Assembly (NCBI GenBank): GCA_959596495.1
Contig: CAUFXK010000029.1
Coordinates: 1-22,818, forward strand
From: an uncultured Collinsella sp.
GTDB lineage: Bacteria; Actinomycetota; Coriobacteriia; Coriobacteriales; Coriobacteriaceae
Direction of reading: 5' to 3'
DNA: 22,818 bases
Shown here: in pieces, positions 13,805 to 22,773 of the stretch
Layout: every line of letters starts with the position of its first letter
How positions within the stretch are numbered: the stretch's first letter is position 1
Program-made: the position numbers and the translations under genes
The notes under the pieces: generated by a model
Database searches by the model: none
Told to the model about the DNA's origin: nothing
Seen by the model: only the letters and a program-made list of their open reading frames with translations

Positions 13805-13841
13805 ACGCCGATAGCATTATTAGGTTTACAGGGGAGCTGCA

Positions 13842-15266
13842 ATGATAGAGATCGCCGTCAACAACCTCGCGGCCGCAACAGGGGCCCGAACCGTGACGGG
13901 AGAAGCCGATCGGGTATGCCGCGGGTGCGTTATCGACTCGCGCCAGGTCGAGGAAGGGACGATTTTCGTCGCCTTTCCCGGTGAAAACGTCGACGGCAAT
14001 GATTTTGCTTCCCGTGCCGTCCAGTCGGGTGCCGGCGCCGTCGTGATGACGCGTGAGCCCGAGGCCGAGCTGGTCTCGCTGGCGCAGGACAAGGGCTGTG
14101 CCATCTTGCTGACCGATGATCCCGAGGAGTTTCTGCTGCGTTTGGCGCATGCGTATCGCCTGGAGCTTGGCTGCCTGGTCGTTGGCATTACCGGTTCCAT
14201 CGGCAAGACGACGACCAAGGACGTGCTCGCCGCTGTGCTCGCCAAGCGCTATCGCGTCTGGGCCACCAAGGGCAATTTCAATAACCTGATCGGCATGCCG
14301 CTCACGGTGCTTTCCGCTCCGGCCGATACCGAGGTCCTGGTGCTCGAGATGGGCATGAACCATTTCCACGAGATCGAGCGCCTGTCCCAGTCCGCCAATC
14401 CCAACCTTGCCATCGTGAGCAAGATCGGCACCTCTCATATCGGCATTTTGGGCAGCCGCGAGAACATCGCCCGCGCTAAGGCCGAGATTGTACAGGGCAT
14501 GTGCGCCGCCGGCGACTATTTGCCGCTGCTGGTTTTGGGCGGCGAGGACGATTTTACGCCGTTTATTCGCGATACGTTCGCCCAGCCTGCTGGTATCGAC
14601 GTTATGCTGGCCGGCGTCTCGGACGATGATGAGGTCCGTGCCCGCGACGTTCGCGTTGATGACGAGGGCCGTCCGGTCTTTACGCTCGATTTTGGCCAGG
14701 GCGAGACAATCGATACCATGCTTGCCATCCCCGGCGTGCAGTCCGTTCCTAATGCCGTTAAGGCCGCCGCGGTTGCCTATCGCCTGGGCGTGACGCCCGA
14801 GCAGATCGATGCTGCCTTTAGGGGCCTCACGATCACCGGGCACCGCCAGGAGATCAAGCGCGCCAAGAGCGGTGCACGCATCATCGACGATTCCTATAAC
14901 GCCAGCGCCGAATCGATGGCTGCTGGCCTCGATCTGCTGTGCTCGCTTTCGTGCACGGGGTCTCGCATGGCGATCCTGGGCGAGATGGGCGAGATGGGCG
15001 ATGAGGCTCCTCGCATGCATGAGCTCGTGGGCGCCTATGCCGCCGCCAAGAAGCTCGACATGCTGGCGTGCGTGGGTGGTGAGCTGGCCCAGCTTATGGC
15101 CGATGCCGCACGCATGATGGGCATGGACGAGGACCGCATCCAGGTGTTCTCCGATTATCAGCAGGTGCTCGACCGCATGGGCGGCGCGCTTGAAAAACAT
15201 GATGTTGTACTGGTCAAGGGTTCCCGCTTTGTTGAGCTCGACCGCTTTGTGGAAGGTGTGTGCTAG
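13842..15266 (+). CDS. murF: UDP-N-acetylmuramoyl-tripeptide--D-alanyl-D-alanine ligase
   Basis: Adds D-Ala-D-Ala to the UDP-MurNAc-tripeptide, the last cytoplasmic step of pentapeptide assembly. The 474-residue Mur ligase has the N-terminal substrate domain (GCVIDSRQVEEGTIFVAFPG, 28-47), the ATP-binding GITGSIGKTTTKD (115-127), and the MurF-type stretches TKGNFNNLIGMPLT, LEMGMNHFHEI and IGTSHIGILGSRENIARAKAEI. A C-terminal domain includes DDSYNASAESM. These separate it from MurE: the NxxxGxP stretch and the GSRENIARAK signature are those of MurF. GGGGAG (13831-13836) lies 5 nt before the ATG. murE is missing upstream, so the tripeptide must come from a ligase encoded elsewhere. mraY starts 3 bp after the stop. 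Confidence 0.95.
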   Translation: MIEIAVNNLAAATGARTVTGEADRVCRGCVIDSRQVEEGTIFVAFPGENVDGNDFASRAVQSGAGAVVMTREPEAELVSLAQDKGCAILLTDDPEEFLLRLAHAYRLELGCLVVGITGSIGKTTTKDVLAAVLAKRYRVWATKGNFNNLIGMPLTVLSAPADTEVLVLEMGMNHFHEIERLSQSANPNLAIVSKIGTSHIGILGSRENIARAKAEIVQGMCAAGDYLPLLVLGGEDDFTPFIRDTFAQPAGIDVMLAGVSDDDEVRARDVRVDDEGRPVFTLDFGQGETIDTMLAIPGVQSVPNAVKAAAVAYRLGVTPEQIDAAFRGLTITGHRQEIKRAKSGARIIDDSYNASAESMAAGLDLLCSLSCTGSRMAILGEMGEMGDEAPRMHELVGAYAAAKKLDMLACVGGELAQLMADAARMMGMDEDRIQVFSDYQQVLDRMGGALEKHDVVLVKGSRFVELDRFVEGVC

Positions 15267-15269
15267 CCC

Positions 15270-16289
15270 ATGTTCGGCAATCCCTCGTATCCAACGTATC
15301 AGGCTTTTTTGGGGCTTGGCATCGCCGCAGCCATTGCGCTGCTGCTCATGCCGTGGTGGATCAAGCTGCTCAAGGTCGAGGGTATCGGCCAGCAGGTTCG
15401 TGCCGACGGCCCCAAGCGTCATTTGGTTAAGCAGGGAACGCCCACCATGGGTGGCGTTGTCATCCTCGTCGCGATCTCGCTGACCTGCCTGCTGATGGGC
15501 AAGCTCACCACCGAGCTCGTACTCGTGCTGCTCGCCACGCTGGCGACCGGCGTGCTGGGCCTGATCGACGACCTGACCTCCGTTACGCATGGGCGCTCGC
15601 TCGGTCTGACGCCTCATGCCAAGATGATCGGCCTAACCATTATCTGTGTCACCTTTACGGTACTTGCCGTCAACTGGTGCGGCGTCGCCCCCGAGATTCG
15701 TTTTCCCGGCGGCCTGACGATCGACCTTGGCGTGCTTTCGACCACCATCTGCGGCCTTTCGTTCCCGTGGCTCTACATCGTATTTTGCTGGCTGATGATT
15801 GCCGGTCTTTCTAATGCCGTGAACCTGACCGATGGCCTTGACGGTCTTGCTGGCGGCACCTCCATGATCGCCATGCTCGCCATGGCTGCCATGGCGTTTT
15901 TGCACGGAGACGTGAACCTGTCCATCTTCTGTACCGCGTGTGCCGGTGCCTGCTTGGGCTTTCTGTGGTTCAACTGCTATCCGGCGAGCATCTTTATGGG
16001 CGATACCGGCTCGCTTGCTCTGGGCGCCGCGTTTGCCTGCACGTCCATCATGACCAACACCGAGGTCGTCTCCCTCATCATCGGCGGCCTGTTTATCGTT
16101 GAGACCCTGTCGGTCATGATTCAGGTTGTCTACTTCCATTTTACGCACAAGCGCGTCTTCCTTATGGCGCCCATCCATCATCATTTCGAAAAGAAGGGCT
16201 GGGCCGAGACCAAGGTCGTCATCCGTTTTTGGATTATCGCTGCGGCCTTTGGTGCCGTTGGCCTTGCTCTGTTCTTCCAGTTGGGATAG
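15270..16289 (+). CDS. mraY: Phospho-N-acetylmuramoyl-pentapeptide-transferase
   Basis: Integral membrane enzyme that moves phospho-MurNAc-pentapeptide from UDP to undecaprenyl phosphate, giving lipid I. The 339-residue product is about the family length, with some ten hydrophobic segments. Conserved motifs seen are KQGTPTMGG (54-62), LIDD (98-101, Asp100 and Asp101), NAVNLTDGLDGLAGG (182-196), FMGDTGSLALG (242-252, Asp245) and MAPIHHHFE (299-307). The ATG lies 3 bp after the murF stop, with GGAAGG within the end of murF as a distant ribosome binding site, which suggests translational coupling. murD follows after 9 bp. Confidence 0.97.
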   Translation: MFGNPSYPTYQAFLGLGIAAAIALLLMPWWIKLLKVEGIGQQVRADGPKRHLVKQGTPTMGGVVILVAISLTCLLMGKLTTELVLVLLATLATGVLGLIDDLTSVTHGRSLGLTPHAKMIGLTIICVTFTVLAVNWCGVAPEIRFPGGLTIDLGVLSTTICGLSFPWLYIVFCWLMIAGLSNAVNLTDGLDGLAGGTSMIAMLAMAAMAFLHGDVNLSIFCTACAGACLGFLWFNCYPASIFMGDTGSLALGAAFACTSIMTNTEVVSLIIGGLFIVETLSVMIQVVYFHFTHKRVFLMAPIHHHFEKKGWAETKVVIRFWIIAAAFGAVGLALFFQLG

Positions 16290-16298
16290 TGGTCTTTC

Positions 16299-17705
16299 AT
16301 GCCTCTTGCTGATGTCTTTAGCCTGCTCGTTTTGGGTCAGGGCAAATCCGGTCTCGATGTCGCCCGCTGGGCGCTGGCACATCCCGAGCGCGTAAGCACC
16401 GTTACCGTGTATGGCGGCGGCACCTCTGAGCCCAATGACGCCACGCGTGCGCTCGAGGCTGCTGGTGCGTCGTTTGTCTATGGGACCGAACAGGTCGAGG
16501 GCGCCTATGACGTATGCGTGACGTGCCCGGGCATCTCGGAGTTCTCGGGCTTCTTTAAGGCCGGGCGCGAACATGCCGCTCAGATTATGGGTGAGCCAGA
16601 GTTTGCCTATCGCCTGTCGCCCGATAACTGGATTGCCATCACGGGCACCAACGGTAAGACGACCACCACGTCGCTGACTGATTATCTGCTCAAGGCTGCC
16701 GGCGAGGCCAGCGTAGCTGTCGGCAACATCGGTGAGCCGCCTATCAACGAGATTGACGGCCGAGCCCACAACGAGTGGTTTGTGGCTGAGCTCTCGAGCT
16801 ATCAGATTGCTACGACCACCGAGCTCCACCCTCGCGTGGCAGTGCTGCTCAACATCACTCCCGACCACTTGGGCTGGCATAAGAGCCATAAGAACTATGC
16901 GCTTGCCAAGATCAAGCTGTTTGACAATATGGTCGATGACGATCTGGTGGTTGTCGACGTCGAAGACGCCGGCATTCACGAGTTCGATGAGTACATCTAT
17001 ACGCCGGGTCGCCGCATCTGCAAGGTCGCTTTTGACGAGCCCGAGGGTGCAGACGCCGCCTTTGTGCGCGACGGCAAAATGGTCGTGCGCCTGAAGGGCG
17101 TCGAGACTCAGCTTGTCGCCACGTCCGAGCTCAAGATCTCGGGCCATCACAATGTCATCAATGCCTTATGTGCCGCCACGGCTGCTCTGGCCGTCGGTGC
17201 CGATGTCGATGGTGTCCGTCGCGGTCTGGCCTCGTTCCAGCCGCTCGAGCATCGCGTGGAGCCGTGCGGCGAGATTGACGGTGTGCGCTACGTCAACGAT
17301 TCCAAGGCGACCAACACCGATGCGGTCGAGAAGGCGCTGACGGCATTTCCCGATGACGACGTGATCTTGCTGCTCGGCGGCCACGATAAGGGCACGCCGC
17401 TCACGGACTTCGCGCGCGTTGTTATGGATAACGTACGCTCGGTCGTCTGCTTTGGCGATGCGCGCGAGCGTTTCACCGCCGCTATGGACGAGGCCGATGT
17501 CGATGGCGATGTGGATATTGCCCAGGCGGATGACCTGCGCGATGCCGTGGACGTCGCCCGTTCGCTGTCGAGCCGTGGCGACGTGATCTTACTTTCTCCT
17601 GCCTGCTCTTCGTTCGATGAGTTCTCGGGCTATGAGGAGCGCGGCCGCGTGTTTAAGGACTATGTGGCGCAGCTTGCCGCTGCGGCGAAATCGCAAATGG
17701 AATAG
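16299..17705 (+). CDS. murD: UDP-N-acetylmuramoyl-L-alanine--D-glutamate ligase
   Basis: Adds D-glutamate to UDP-MurNAc-L-Ala in the cytoplasm. The 468-residue product has the N-terminal nucleotide-binding fold with LVLGQGKSGLDVARW (10-24) and TCPGIS (75-80). The Mur ligase ATP site is TGTNGKTTTTS (115-125). GNIGEPP, ELSSYQI, LNITPDHLGWH and YVNDSKATNTDAVEKAL follow, then LLLGGHDKGTPL in the C-terminal domain. These are MurD-type signatures (ELSSYQ and NDSKATN in particular). The start at 16299 lies 9 bp after the mraY stop with a weak ribosome binding site. The next gene, ftsW, begins within about 10 bp. Confidence 0.95.
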   Translation: MPLADVFSLLVLGQGKSGLDVARWALAHPERVSTVTVYGGGTSEPNDATRALEAAGASFVYGTEQVEGAYDVCVTCPGISEFSGFFKAGREHAAQIMGEPEFAYRLSPDNWIAITGTNGKTTTTSLTDYLLKAAGEASVAVGNIGEPPINEIDGRAHNEWFVAELSSYQIATTTELHPRVAVLLNITPDHLGWHKSHKNYALAKIKLFDNMVDDDLVVVDVEDAGIHEFDEYIYTPGRRICKVAFDEPEGADAAFVRDGKMVVRLKGVETQLVATSELKISGHHNVINALCAATAALAVGADVDGVRRGLASFQPLEHRVEPCGEIDGVRYVNDSKATNTDAVEKALTAFPDDDVILLLGGHDKGTPLTDFARVVMDNVRSVVCFGDARERFTAAMDEADVDGDVDIAQADDLRDAVDVARSLSSRGDVILLSPACSSFDEFSGYEERGRVFKDYVAQLAAAAKSQME

Positions 17706-17714
17706 GGGTTGCCG

Positions 17715-19235
17715 GTGAGAGAGGAGAGCCCCCGACAAGGTATGAGGAGGCCCGACTCGGACCGTGCTTCCTCGCGGCGCAGCACACCGCGTTCCGGTCG
17801 CGGCGGGCAGACGTTTAGCGAACGCTATATTGCCGGCGTTCCCGCCCGTATCATGCGCCCCCGTCTGATATTCATGGCCTGCCTGTTTATCTTGGTGTGT
17901 TTTGGTCTGCTGATGGTGTACTCGGCGTCTTCGGTCGAGGCGCTGCACGAGAATGGCTCAGCGACGTTTTTTCTGGGTCGACAGGCTGCGTTTGCCGTGG
18001 TCGGTGTTCTGGCGCTGATTGCCATCGTGCGCGTTTTGCCGGACAGCTGGTTTGGGGAGGATGTGCTCAGGATCTTCCTCATAGGCATGATAGGGCTACT
18101 GTTTCTGGTGTTCTTGGTGGGCAGCGGCAGCCGTGGCGCCACGCGCTGGCTCAACATCGCCGGCATTCAGTTCCAGCCTTCCGAGTTTTTAAAGCCATTT
18201 GCCATTGCGTATTCGGCCATCATGCTTGATCGCTTCTTTTCGCCCGGTGGCAACATCAACGAATTCCTTCGCAAGATGGGCATCTACCTGGGCATTTCGC
18301 TCTTTCTGATCTTTATCCAGCCCGATTTCGGTACCGTCCTGATCATCCTGTTGACCCTCATGTGCATGGCGTTGTTTGCGGGTCTCGACCCCAGATTTAT
18401 CATCGGCGTGCTAATCTTCGGCATTCTCGTGATCGTGATTGCACTTGTCGCAGAGCCGTACCGTATGGTGCGTATTCAGGTTGCCTTGAACCCTTGGGCC
18501 GACGAGTATGGTGACGGCTATCAGGCCACGCTTGCCATCATGGCCTTTGCCTCGGGCGGTCTGTTCGGCCGTGGCATCGGCAACTCAACCATGAAGTACT
18601 CGTATCTGCCCGAGGCGCACAATGACTACATCCTGGCCATCATTGGCGAGGAAGTCGGTTTTGTCGGAACCGTGCTGTTCTTCTTGGTGTTTGCGATGCT
18701 GATCTACTCGGCGTTTCGCATTGCCGAGCAGGCGACCGATCGCCGGGGCGCGCTCATGGCGTCTGGCTCCGCGGTCATTCTTGCGGTGCAGTTTTTGATC
18801 AATGCGCTGGGCATCCTCAACGTGTTTCCCATGACGGGTAAACCGTTGCCGTTTATTAGCTACGGCGGTTCGTCGATTATTGTGTCGCTCATGCTTGCCG
18901 GGTTGATCCTGCGCGTTTCGTACGAGAGCGCCCGCCGCGATGAGTATGACCGCCGCCGTGAGAGCTTTGCCGTTATGGACGAGAGCACCGCCGGCGTAGC
19001 CCATGTGCGCGGCGAGCGACCTTCGCGTAGCGGCTTTACCGTTCTGGATGGTTCTGCATCCGAGCCGGCAGCTCGTCCACGTCCGCGGACGGCTCCGCAA
19101 GGTCGTCCTCAGCGCCCCAGCCCTCGCAACGCGGGCGGCGGATATAATCGAATCGATTTGAACTCGGACCCGTCGGCGCGTCTGCGCACCGACGACCAGG
19201 GACCGCGTGTACGAAGGGACTACCATGACCGATAA
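17715..19235 (+). CDS. ftsW: Septal peptidoglycan glycosyltransferase FtsW
   Basis: SEDS-family membrane enzyme that polymerises lipid II at the septum with FtsI. The product of about 506 residues has an Arg-rich cytoplasmic N-terminus (about 50 residues), roughly ten membrane segments, and SEDS signatures: GLLMVYSASS early, GSRGATRWLNIAGIQFQPSEFLK, PEAHNDYILAIIGEEVGF (the Asp of HND matches the catalytic Asp of SEDS proteins) and GKPLPFISYGGSSI. A C-terminal tail of over 100 residues, rich in Arg, Pro and Ser, follows the last membrane segment. The start is unsure: TTG 17709, GTG 17715 and ATG 17742 are in frame. GTG 17715 is chosen because AGGGG (17704-17708) lies 6 nt before it. The 3' end overlaps murG by 11 bp. 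The cluster context favours FtsW over RodA. Confidence 0.93.
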   Translation: MREESPRQGMRRPDSDRASSRRSTPRSGRGGQTFSERYIAGVPARIMRPRLIFMACLFILVCFGLLMVYSASSVEALHENGSATFFLGRQAAFAVVGVLALIAIVRVLPDSWFGEDVLRIFLIGMIGLLFLVFLVGSGSRGATRWLNIAGIQFQPSEFLKPFAIAYSAIMLDRFFSPGGNINEFLRKMGIYLGISLFLIFIQPDFGTVLIILLTLMCMALFAGLDPRFIIGVLIFGILVIVIALVAEPYRMVRIQVALNPWADEYGDGYQATLAIMAFASGGLFGRGIGNSTMKYSYLPEAHNDYILAIIGEEVGFVGTVLFFLVFAMLIYSAFRIAEQATDRRGALMASGSAVILAVQFLINALGILNVFPMTGKPLPFISYGGSSIIVSLMLAGLILRVSYESARRDEYDRRRESFAVMDESTAGVAHVRGERPSRSGFTVLDGSASEPAARPRPRTAPQGRPQRPSPRNAGGGYNRIDLNSDPSARLRTDDQGPRVRRDYHDR

Positions 19236-20340
19236 GATGACCGTTGCTATTGCAGCCGGCGGCACGGCAGGACACATTAACCCCGCGCTCGCTTTGGCCG
19301 AGGAGCTGCATGACCGTGGCCACCACGTTGTGTTCGTGGGCCAGTCGCGCAAGCTCGAGGGTCGTCTGGTCCCCGAGGCTGGGTTTGATTTTGTGCCCAT
19401 TACGGTCACGGGCTTCGACCGCTCCCGTCCCTGGACGGCGCTGACCTCGCTGTGGCGTGTCAACAAGGCCAAGCGTGCGCTCGCCAGTCATTTCTCAAAG
19501 GTCGGCAAGCCCGATGCTGCCATCGGTTTTGGTGCCTATGTCGAGGTTCCGCTGCTGGGGTGGTGCAAGGGCGCAGGCGTTCCGTATCTGCTACATGAGC
19601 AGAACTCTGTTCCGGGCCTGGCCAACAAGATGATGAACTCCCACGCCGCCCGCGTGTGCATCTCGGTGCCGGCAGCGCGCTCGGTCTTTGAGCGCGAAGG
19701 TGACCCTGACCACGTGCTCATGACCGGCAACCCCGTACGTCGCTCGGTGATCGAGGGCGATCGCGCTCGCGGCCGCAAGGCACTTGGCGTTCCCGAGGAC
19801 GCTACGCTGCTGCTCGTCTTTGGCGGTTCACTTGGCGCCCAGCACCTCAACGAGCGCGCGGTTTCGCTCAAAAACGAGCTGCTTTCGCGCAAGAACCTCT
19901 ATGTGTTGCATTCGACGGGTGCCGACGGCTTTGAGGAGACCGAGCGCGCTTTGGCGCTGACGCCCGAGGAGGCGAAGCGTTACCGCGTCCAGCCTTACAT
20001 CGACAACATGGGCGATATGCTGGCTGCTGCCGATTTGGTGCTCTCGCGTTCGGGTGCATCGAGCGTGGCCGAGATCGCTGCGCTCGCCGTGCCCTCGATA
20101 CTCGTGCCGTATCCGCATGCGACGGCCGACCACCAAACCACCAATGCCCGTTATCTGGTCGACGCCGGGGCCGGCGTGCTCTGTGCCGATGCCGATATCG
20201 ACGGTTCTGCCTTTGCCGATGAGCTGCTGCACCTGGTCGATGACGCGGCAGAGCGCGACGTCATGCGTCAGGCGGCGCGTGGTCTGGCTCAGGATAGGGC
20301 CGCCGCTCTTCTGGCCGATGCGGTAGAGGGTTTGCGTTAG
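19225..20340 (+). CDS. murG: UDP-N-acetylglucosamine--N-acetylmuramyl-(pentapeptide) pyrophosphoryl-undecaprenol N-acetylglucosamine transferase
   Basis: Peripheral membrane GT-B glycosyltransferase that adds GlcNAc to lipid I, making lipid II. The 371-residue product starts MTDKMTVAIAAGGTAGHINPALALAEEL, with the glycine-rich acceptor loop at 10-20. It continues with EQNSVPGLANKM, TGNPVR, GGSLGAQHLNE, and the donor-site signature SRSGASSVAEIAALAVPSILVPYPHATADHQ. The ATG at 19225 is preferred over the in-frame GTG at 19207 because GAAGGGA (19213-19219) precedes it and it overlaps the ftsW stop by 11 bp, as in coupled genes. A 97-bp gap follows before murC. Confidence 0.97.
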   Translation: MTDKMTVAIAAGGTAGHINPALALAEELHDRGHHVVFVGQSRKLEGRLVPEAGFDFVPITVTGFDRSRPWTALTSLWRVNKAKRALASHFSKVGKPDAAIGFGAYVEVPLLGWCKGAGVPYLLHEQNSVPGLANKMMNSHAARVCISVPAARSVFEREGDPDHVLMTGNPVRRSVIEGDRARGRKALGVPEDATLLLVFGGSLGAQHLNERAVSLKNELLSRKNLYVLHSTGADGFEETERALALTPEEAKRYRVQPYIDNMGDMLAAADLVLSRSGASSVAEIAALAVPSILVPYPHATADHQTTNARYLVDAGAGVLCADADIDGSAFADELLHLVDDAAERDVMRQAARGLAQDRAAALLADAVEGLR

Positions 20341-20437
20341 TTAGACGGGATATCGTCGGTCGCCCTCGCGCTGATGCGGTAGGTGCGGTACAGTTAACGG
20401 GTTACAGGCAGTGTTTACGCAAGGAGTACACGAGCAC

Positions 20438-21856
20438 ATGGCTGATTCCCAGACTGCAACCTCCGCGCCCGAGTTTAAGAGCGCCCACTTTATCGGTATC
20501 GGCGGCGCCGGCATGAGCGGCATCGCCCTCGTTCTGCACGAGCGCGGTTATGCCGTTACCGGCTCCGACCTTAAGACATCACGTTATATCCGCCAGCTTA
20601 CACGCGCTGGTGTGAAGGTGCATGTGGGCCATGAGGCCGCCACGATCGACGAGGTCAAGCCCGACGTGGTTGTTGTCTCCACTGCTATTCCGGAGTCAAA
20701 CCCTGAGCTCGTGCGCGCTCGCGAGCTTGGTATTCCCGTGTGGCCCCGTGCCAAGATGCTCTCTGCTTTGGGCCACGGCTACACTACCGTTGCTGTTGCC
20801 GGCACGCATGGCAAGACCACCACGTCTTCGATGTGCGCCACCATGCTCGACCGCATGGGTCTGGATCCGAGCTTCTTGATCGGCGGCATCGTCGAGGGCT
20901 ATGACACGAACGGCAAGAACGGCTCGGGCGACTACTTTGTCGCCGAGGCCGACGAGTCCGACAGCTCCTTCCTGTTCCTGAACCCCAACGTGGTCATTGT
21001 GACCAACGTCGAGGCCGACCACCTCGATCACTATTCGGGTATCGAGGAGATCGAGGCAACTTTCGCCAAATTCATGAGCCTGGTGGGCGAGGACGGTACC
21101 GTCATCGTCTGCGGCGAGGACCCGCATCTGGTCGAGCTTGCCAAGTCGACGGGCCGTCACGTGCTTTCCTACGGCTTTGCCGAGAGCAACGACATCGTCT
21201 GCGTGCACCCGGATGTCAAGGGCATCCAGAGTGACTTTATCGTTCGCTTTGAGGACGGCACTGAGCACGCTGTGGAGATCAAGAGCAACCCCGGTCGCCA
21301 CAACATGCTCAACGCCACGGCTGTGCTCACCGTCGCCCATGTCTTGGGCCTTGACATCGACGCCGCCGCCAAGGCGCTCTCGAGCTTTGAGGGCGTCCGC
21401 CGTCGCTTTACCCACGTGGGCGATATCGATGGCATCACCGTGGTCGATGATTACGGCCATCACCCCACCGAGATCAAGGCGACGCTTGCTGCCGCTTCGT
21501 CGCTGGGCTACAAGCATGTCGACGTCGTGTTCCAGCCGCACCGCTATTCGCGCCTGCAGGCCCTGTGCGACGACTTTGCCGATGCATTTGCCAATGCCGA
21601 TAAGCTGCTGCTGATTGATGTGTTCTCGGCTGGCGAGATGCCCATTCCGGGTGTCACCTCTAAGATGCTCGCCGATACCGTGCGCGCCAAGCATCCTGGC
21701 AAGGAGGTCGTGTACTGCTCCAGCCGTCTTGAGCTCAATCAGGAGCTCGAGCAGATGGTGGGCGAGGGCGACCTGCTGCTCACCATGGGTGCCGGCGACG
21801 TTACGACCGTCGGTCCCGAGTTCATTGAGTATCTGACTGCCAAGAAAGACGCTTAA
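20438..21856 (+). CDS. murC: UDP-N-acetylmuramate--L-alanine ligase
   Basis: Adds L-alanine to UDP-MurNAc, the first amino-acid step of the stem peptide. The 472-residue product has the N-terminal dinucleotide-like motif GIGGAGMSG (20-28), the ATP site GTHGKTTTS (122-130), and EADESDSSFL (170-179). TNVEADHLDHY, the GVRRRF segment and DDYGHHPTEIKATL are all typical of MurC. The ATG at 20438 has AAGGAG at 20421-20426, 11 nt upstream, which is slightly long; an in-frame GTG at 20411 lies before that box and is less likely. The 97-bp gap after murG has no clear promoter, only a TACAGT near 20391. murB begins 5 bp after the stop. Confidence 0.97.
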   Translation: MADSQTATSAPEFKSAHFIGIGGAGMSGIALVLHERGYAVTGSDLKTSRYIRQLTRAGVKVHVGHEAATIDEVKPDVVVVSTAIPESNPELVRARELGIPVWPRAKMLSALGHGYTTVAVAGTHGKTTTSSMCATMLDRMGLDPSFLIGGIVEGYDTNGKNGSGDYFVAEADESDSSFLFLNPNVVIVTNVEADHLDHYSGIEEIEATFAKFMSLVGEDGTVIVCGEDPHLVELAKSTGRHVLSYGFAESNDIVCVHPDVKGIQSDFIVRFEDGTEHAVEIKSNPGRHNMLNATAVLTVAHVLGLDIDAAAKALSSFEGVRRRFTHVGDIDGITVVDDYGHHPTEIKATLAAASSLGYKHVDVVFQPHRYSRLQALCDDFADAFANADKLLLIDVFSAGEMPIPGVTSKMLADTVRAKHPGKEVVYCSSRLELNQELEQMVGEGDLLLTMGAGDVTTVGPEFIEYLTAKKDA

Positions 21857-21861
21857 GTCTA

Positions 21862-22773
21862 ATGGGTCTGTTTAACGCCGTCATGGCGCTCTCGGGCATG
21901 ATCGACACGGATGTGATCGAGGACGAGCGCCTTGCGCGTCATACGAGCTATCGTATCGGCGGCAAGGCCGACCTCTTTGTGACGTGCCATAGCTATCATG
22001 CCCTCCGCCGCGCCGTGGCGGTGCTCGATCGCGAGCAGGTGCCGTGGGTCATCATCGGCAAGGGCTCCAATCTGCTGGTTGCCGATGGCGGTTATCGCGG
22101 TGCCGTCATTTCGCTCGGACGTGAGTTCCAGCGCACGGTTGTTGCCGATGACGGTTGTACGCTGACGGTCGGTGCGGGCGTGATGTTTGCGCGCCTGGTC
22201 AACGATGCCCTGTCGCGTAGCCTTTCGGGCCTTGAGTTTGCCGTTGGCATTCCTGGTTCGGTCGGCGGTGCGATATCTATGAATGCCGGCACGCGGACCG
22301 AGTGGATTGGCTCGCTGGTTGAGGATGTCGTAACGTTTGACCCGGCATCCGGTATCAAGCATTATGCGGGGTCCGAGATCTCTTGGGGCTACCGCGAATG
22401 TAGCCTTCCCCGCAATGAGATCATCCTCGAGTGCGTGCTCAAGCTTAAACCGGCGCCCAAGGCCGACATTCGCGAGCGCATGGAGCGGTACCTTACAAGG
22501 CGCAAGCGTACGCAGCCCATGGGTCGCGCATCCTGCGGGTCTGTCTTTCGCAACCCGCCCGATGCGAGTGTGGGCAAGCTTATCGAGGATTGTGGATTAA
22601 AGGGTTTTTCGATTGGCGGCGCGGAAGTTTCGCCCGTTCACGCTAATTTTATCGTTAATAACGGAACTGCCTCGGCCGATGACGTTGCCGCGGTTATCAG
22701 ACATGTGCACGGAAAGGTGAGGGAGGCGTATGGCATCGAGCTCAGACCGGAAGTTAAATTCCTCGGCTTCTAG
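21862..22773 (+). CDS. murB: UDP-N-acetylenolpyruvoylglucosamine reductase
   Basis: FAD-dependent, NADPH-using reductase that makes UDP-MurNAc from the enolpyruvyl precursor. The 303-residue product shows LARHTSYRIGGKADLFV (24-40), the FAD-binding IGKGSNLLVADGGYRG (65-80), GIPGSVGGAISMNAG (129-143), YRECS (177-181, catalytic Arg178), GSVFRNP (226-232, catalytic Ser227) and ELRPEVKFLG (293-302, catalytic Glu297). The length and lack of an extra C-terminal domain point to the shorter type II form. The start at 21862 is 5 bp after the murC stop, with only a weak ribosome binding site, so in-frame ATGs at 21883 or 21898 are possible. The last 44 bp overlap the next reading frame. Confidence 0.96.
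   Translation: MGLFNAVMALSGMIDTDVIEDERLARHTSYRIGGKADLFVTCHSYHALRRAVAVLDREQVPWVIIGKGSNLLVADGGYRGAVISLGREFQRTVVADDGCTLTVGAGVMFARLVNDALSRSLSGLEFAVGIPGSVGGAISMNAGTRTEWIGSLVEDVVTFDPASGIKHYAGSEISWGYRECSLPRNEIILECVLKLKPAPKADIRERMERYLTRRKRTQPMGRASCGSVFRNPPDASVGKLIEDCGLKGFSIGGAEVSPVHANFIVNNGTASADDVAAVIRHVHGKVREAYGIELRPEVKFLGF

Noticed and set aside
13719..15617. 632-codon minus-strand open frame opposite murF and part of mraY
   Set aside because: Spans two real genes on the other strand and has no motifs; long antisense frames are common in this codon usage.
15633..17150. 505-codon minus-strand open frame opposite mraY and murD
   Set aside because: Same reason: antisense to two secure genes, no start signals and no known domain.
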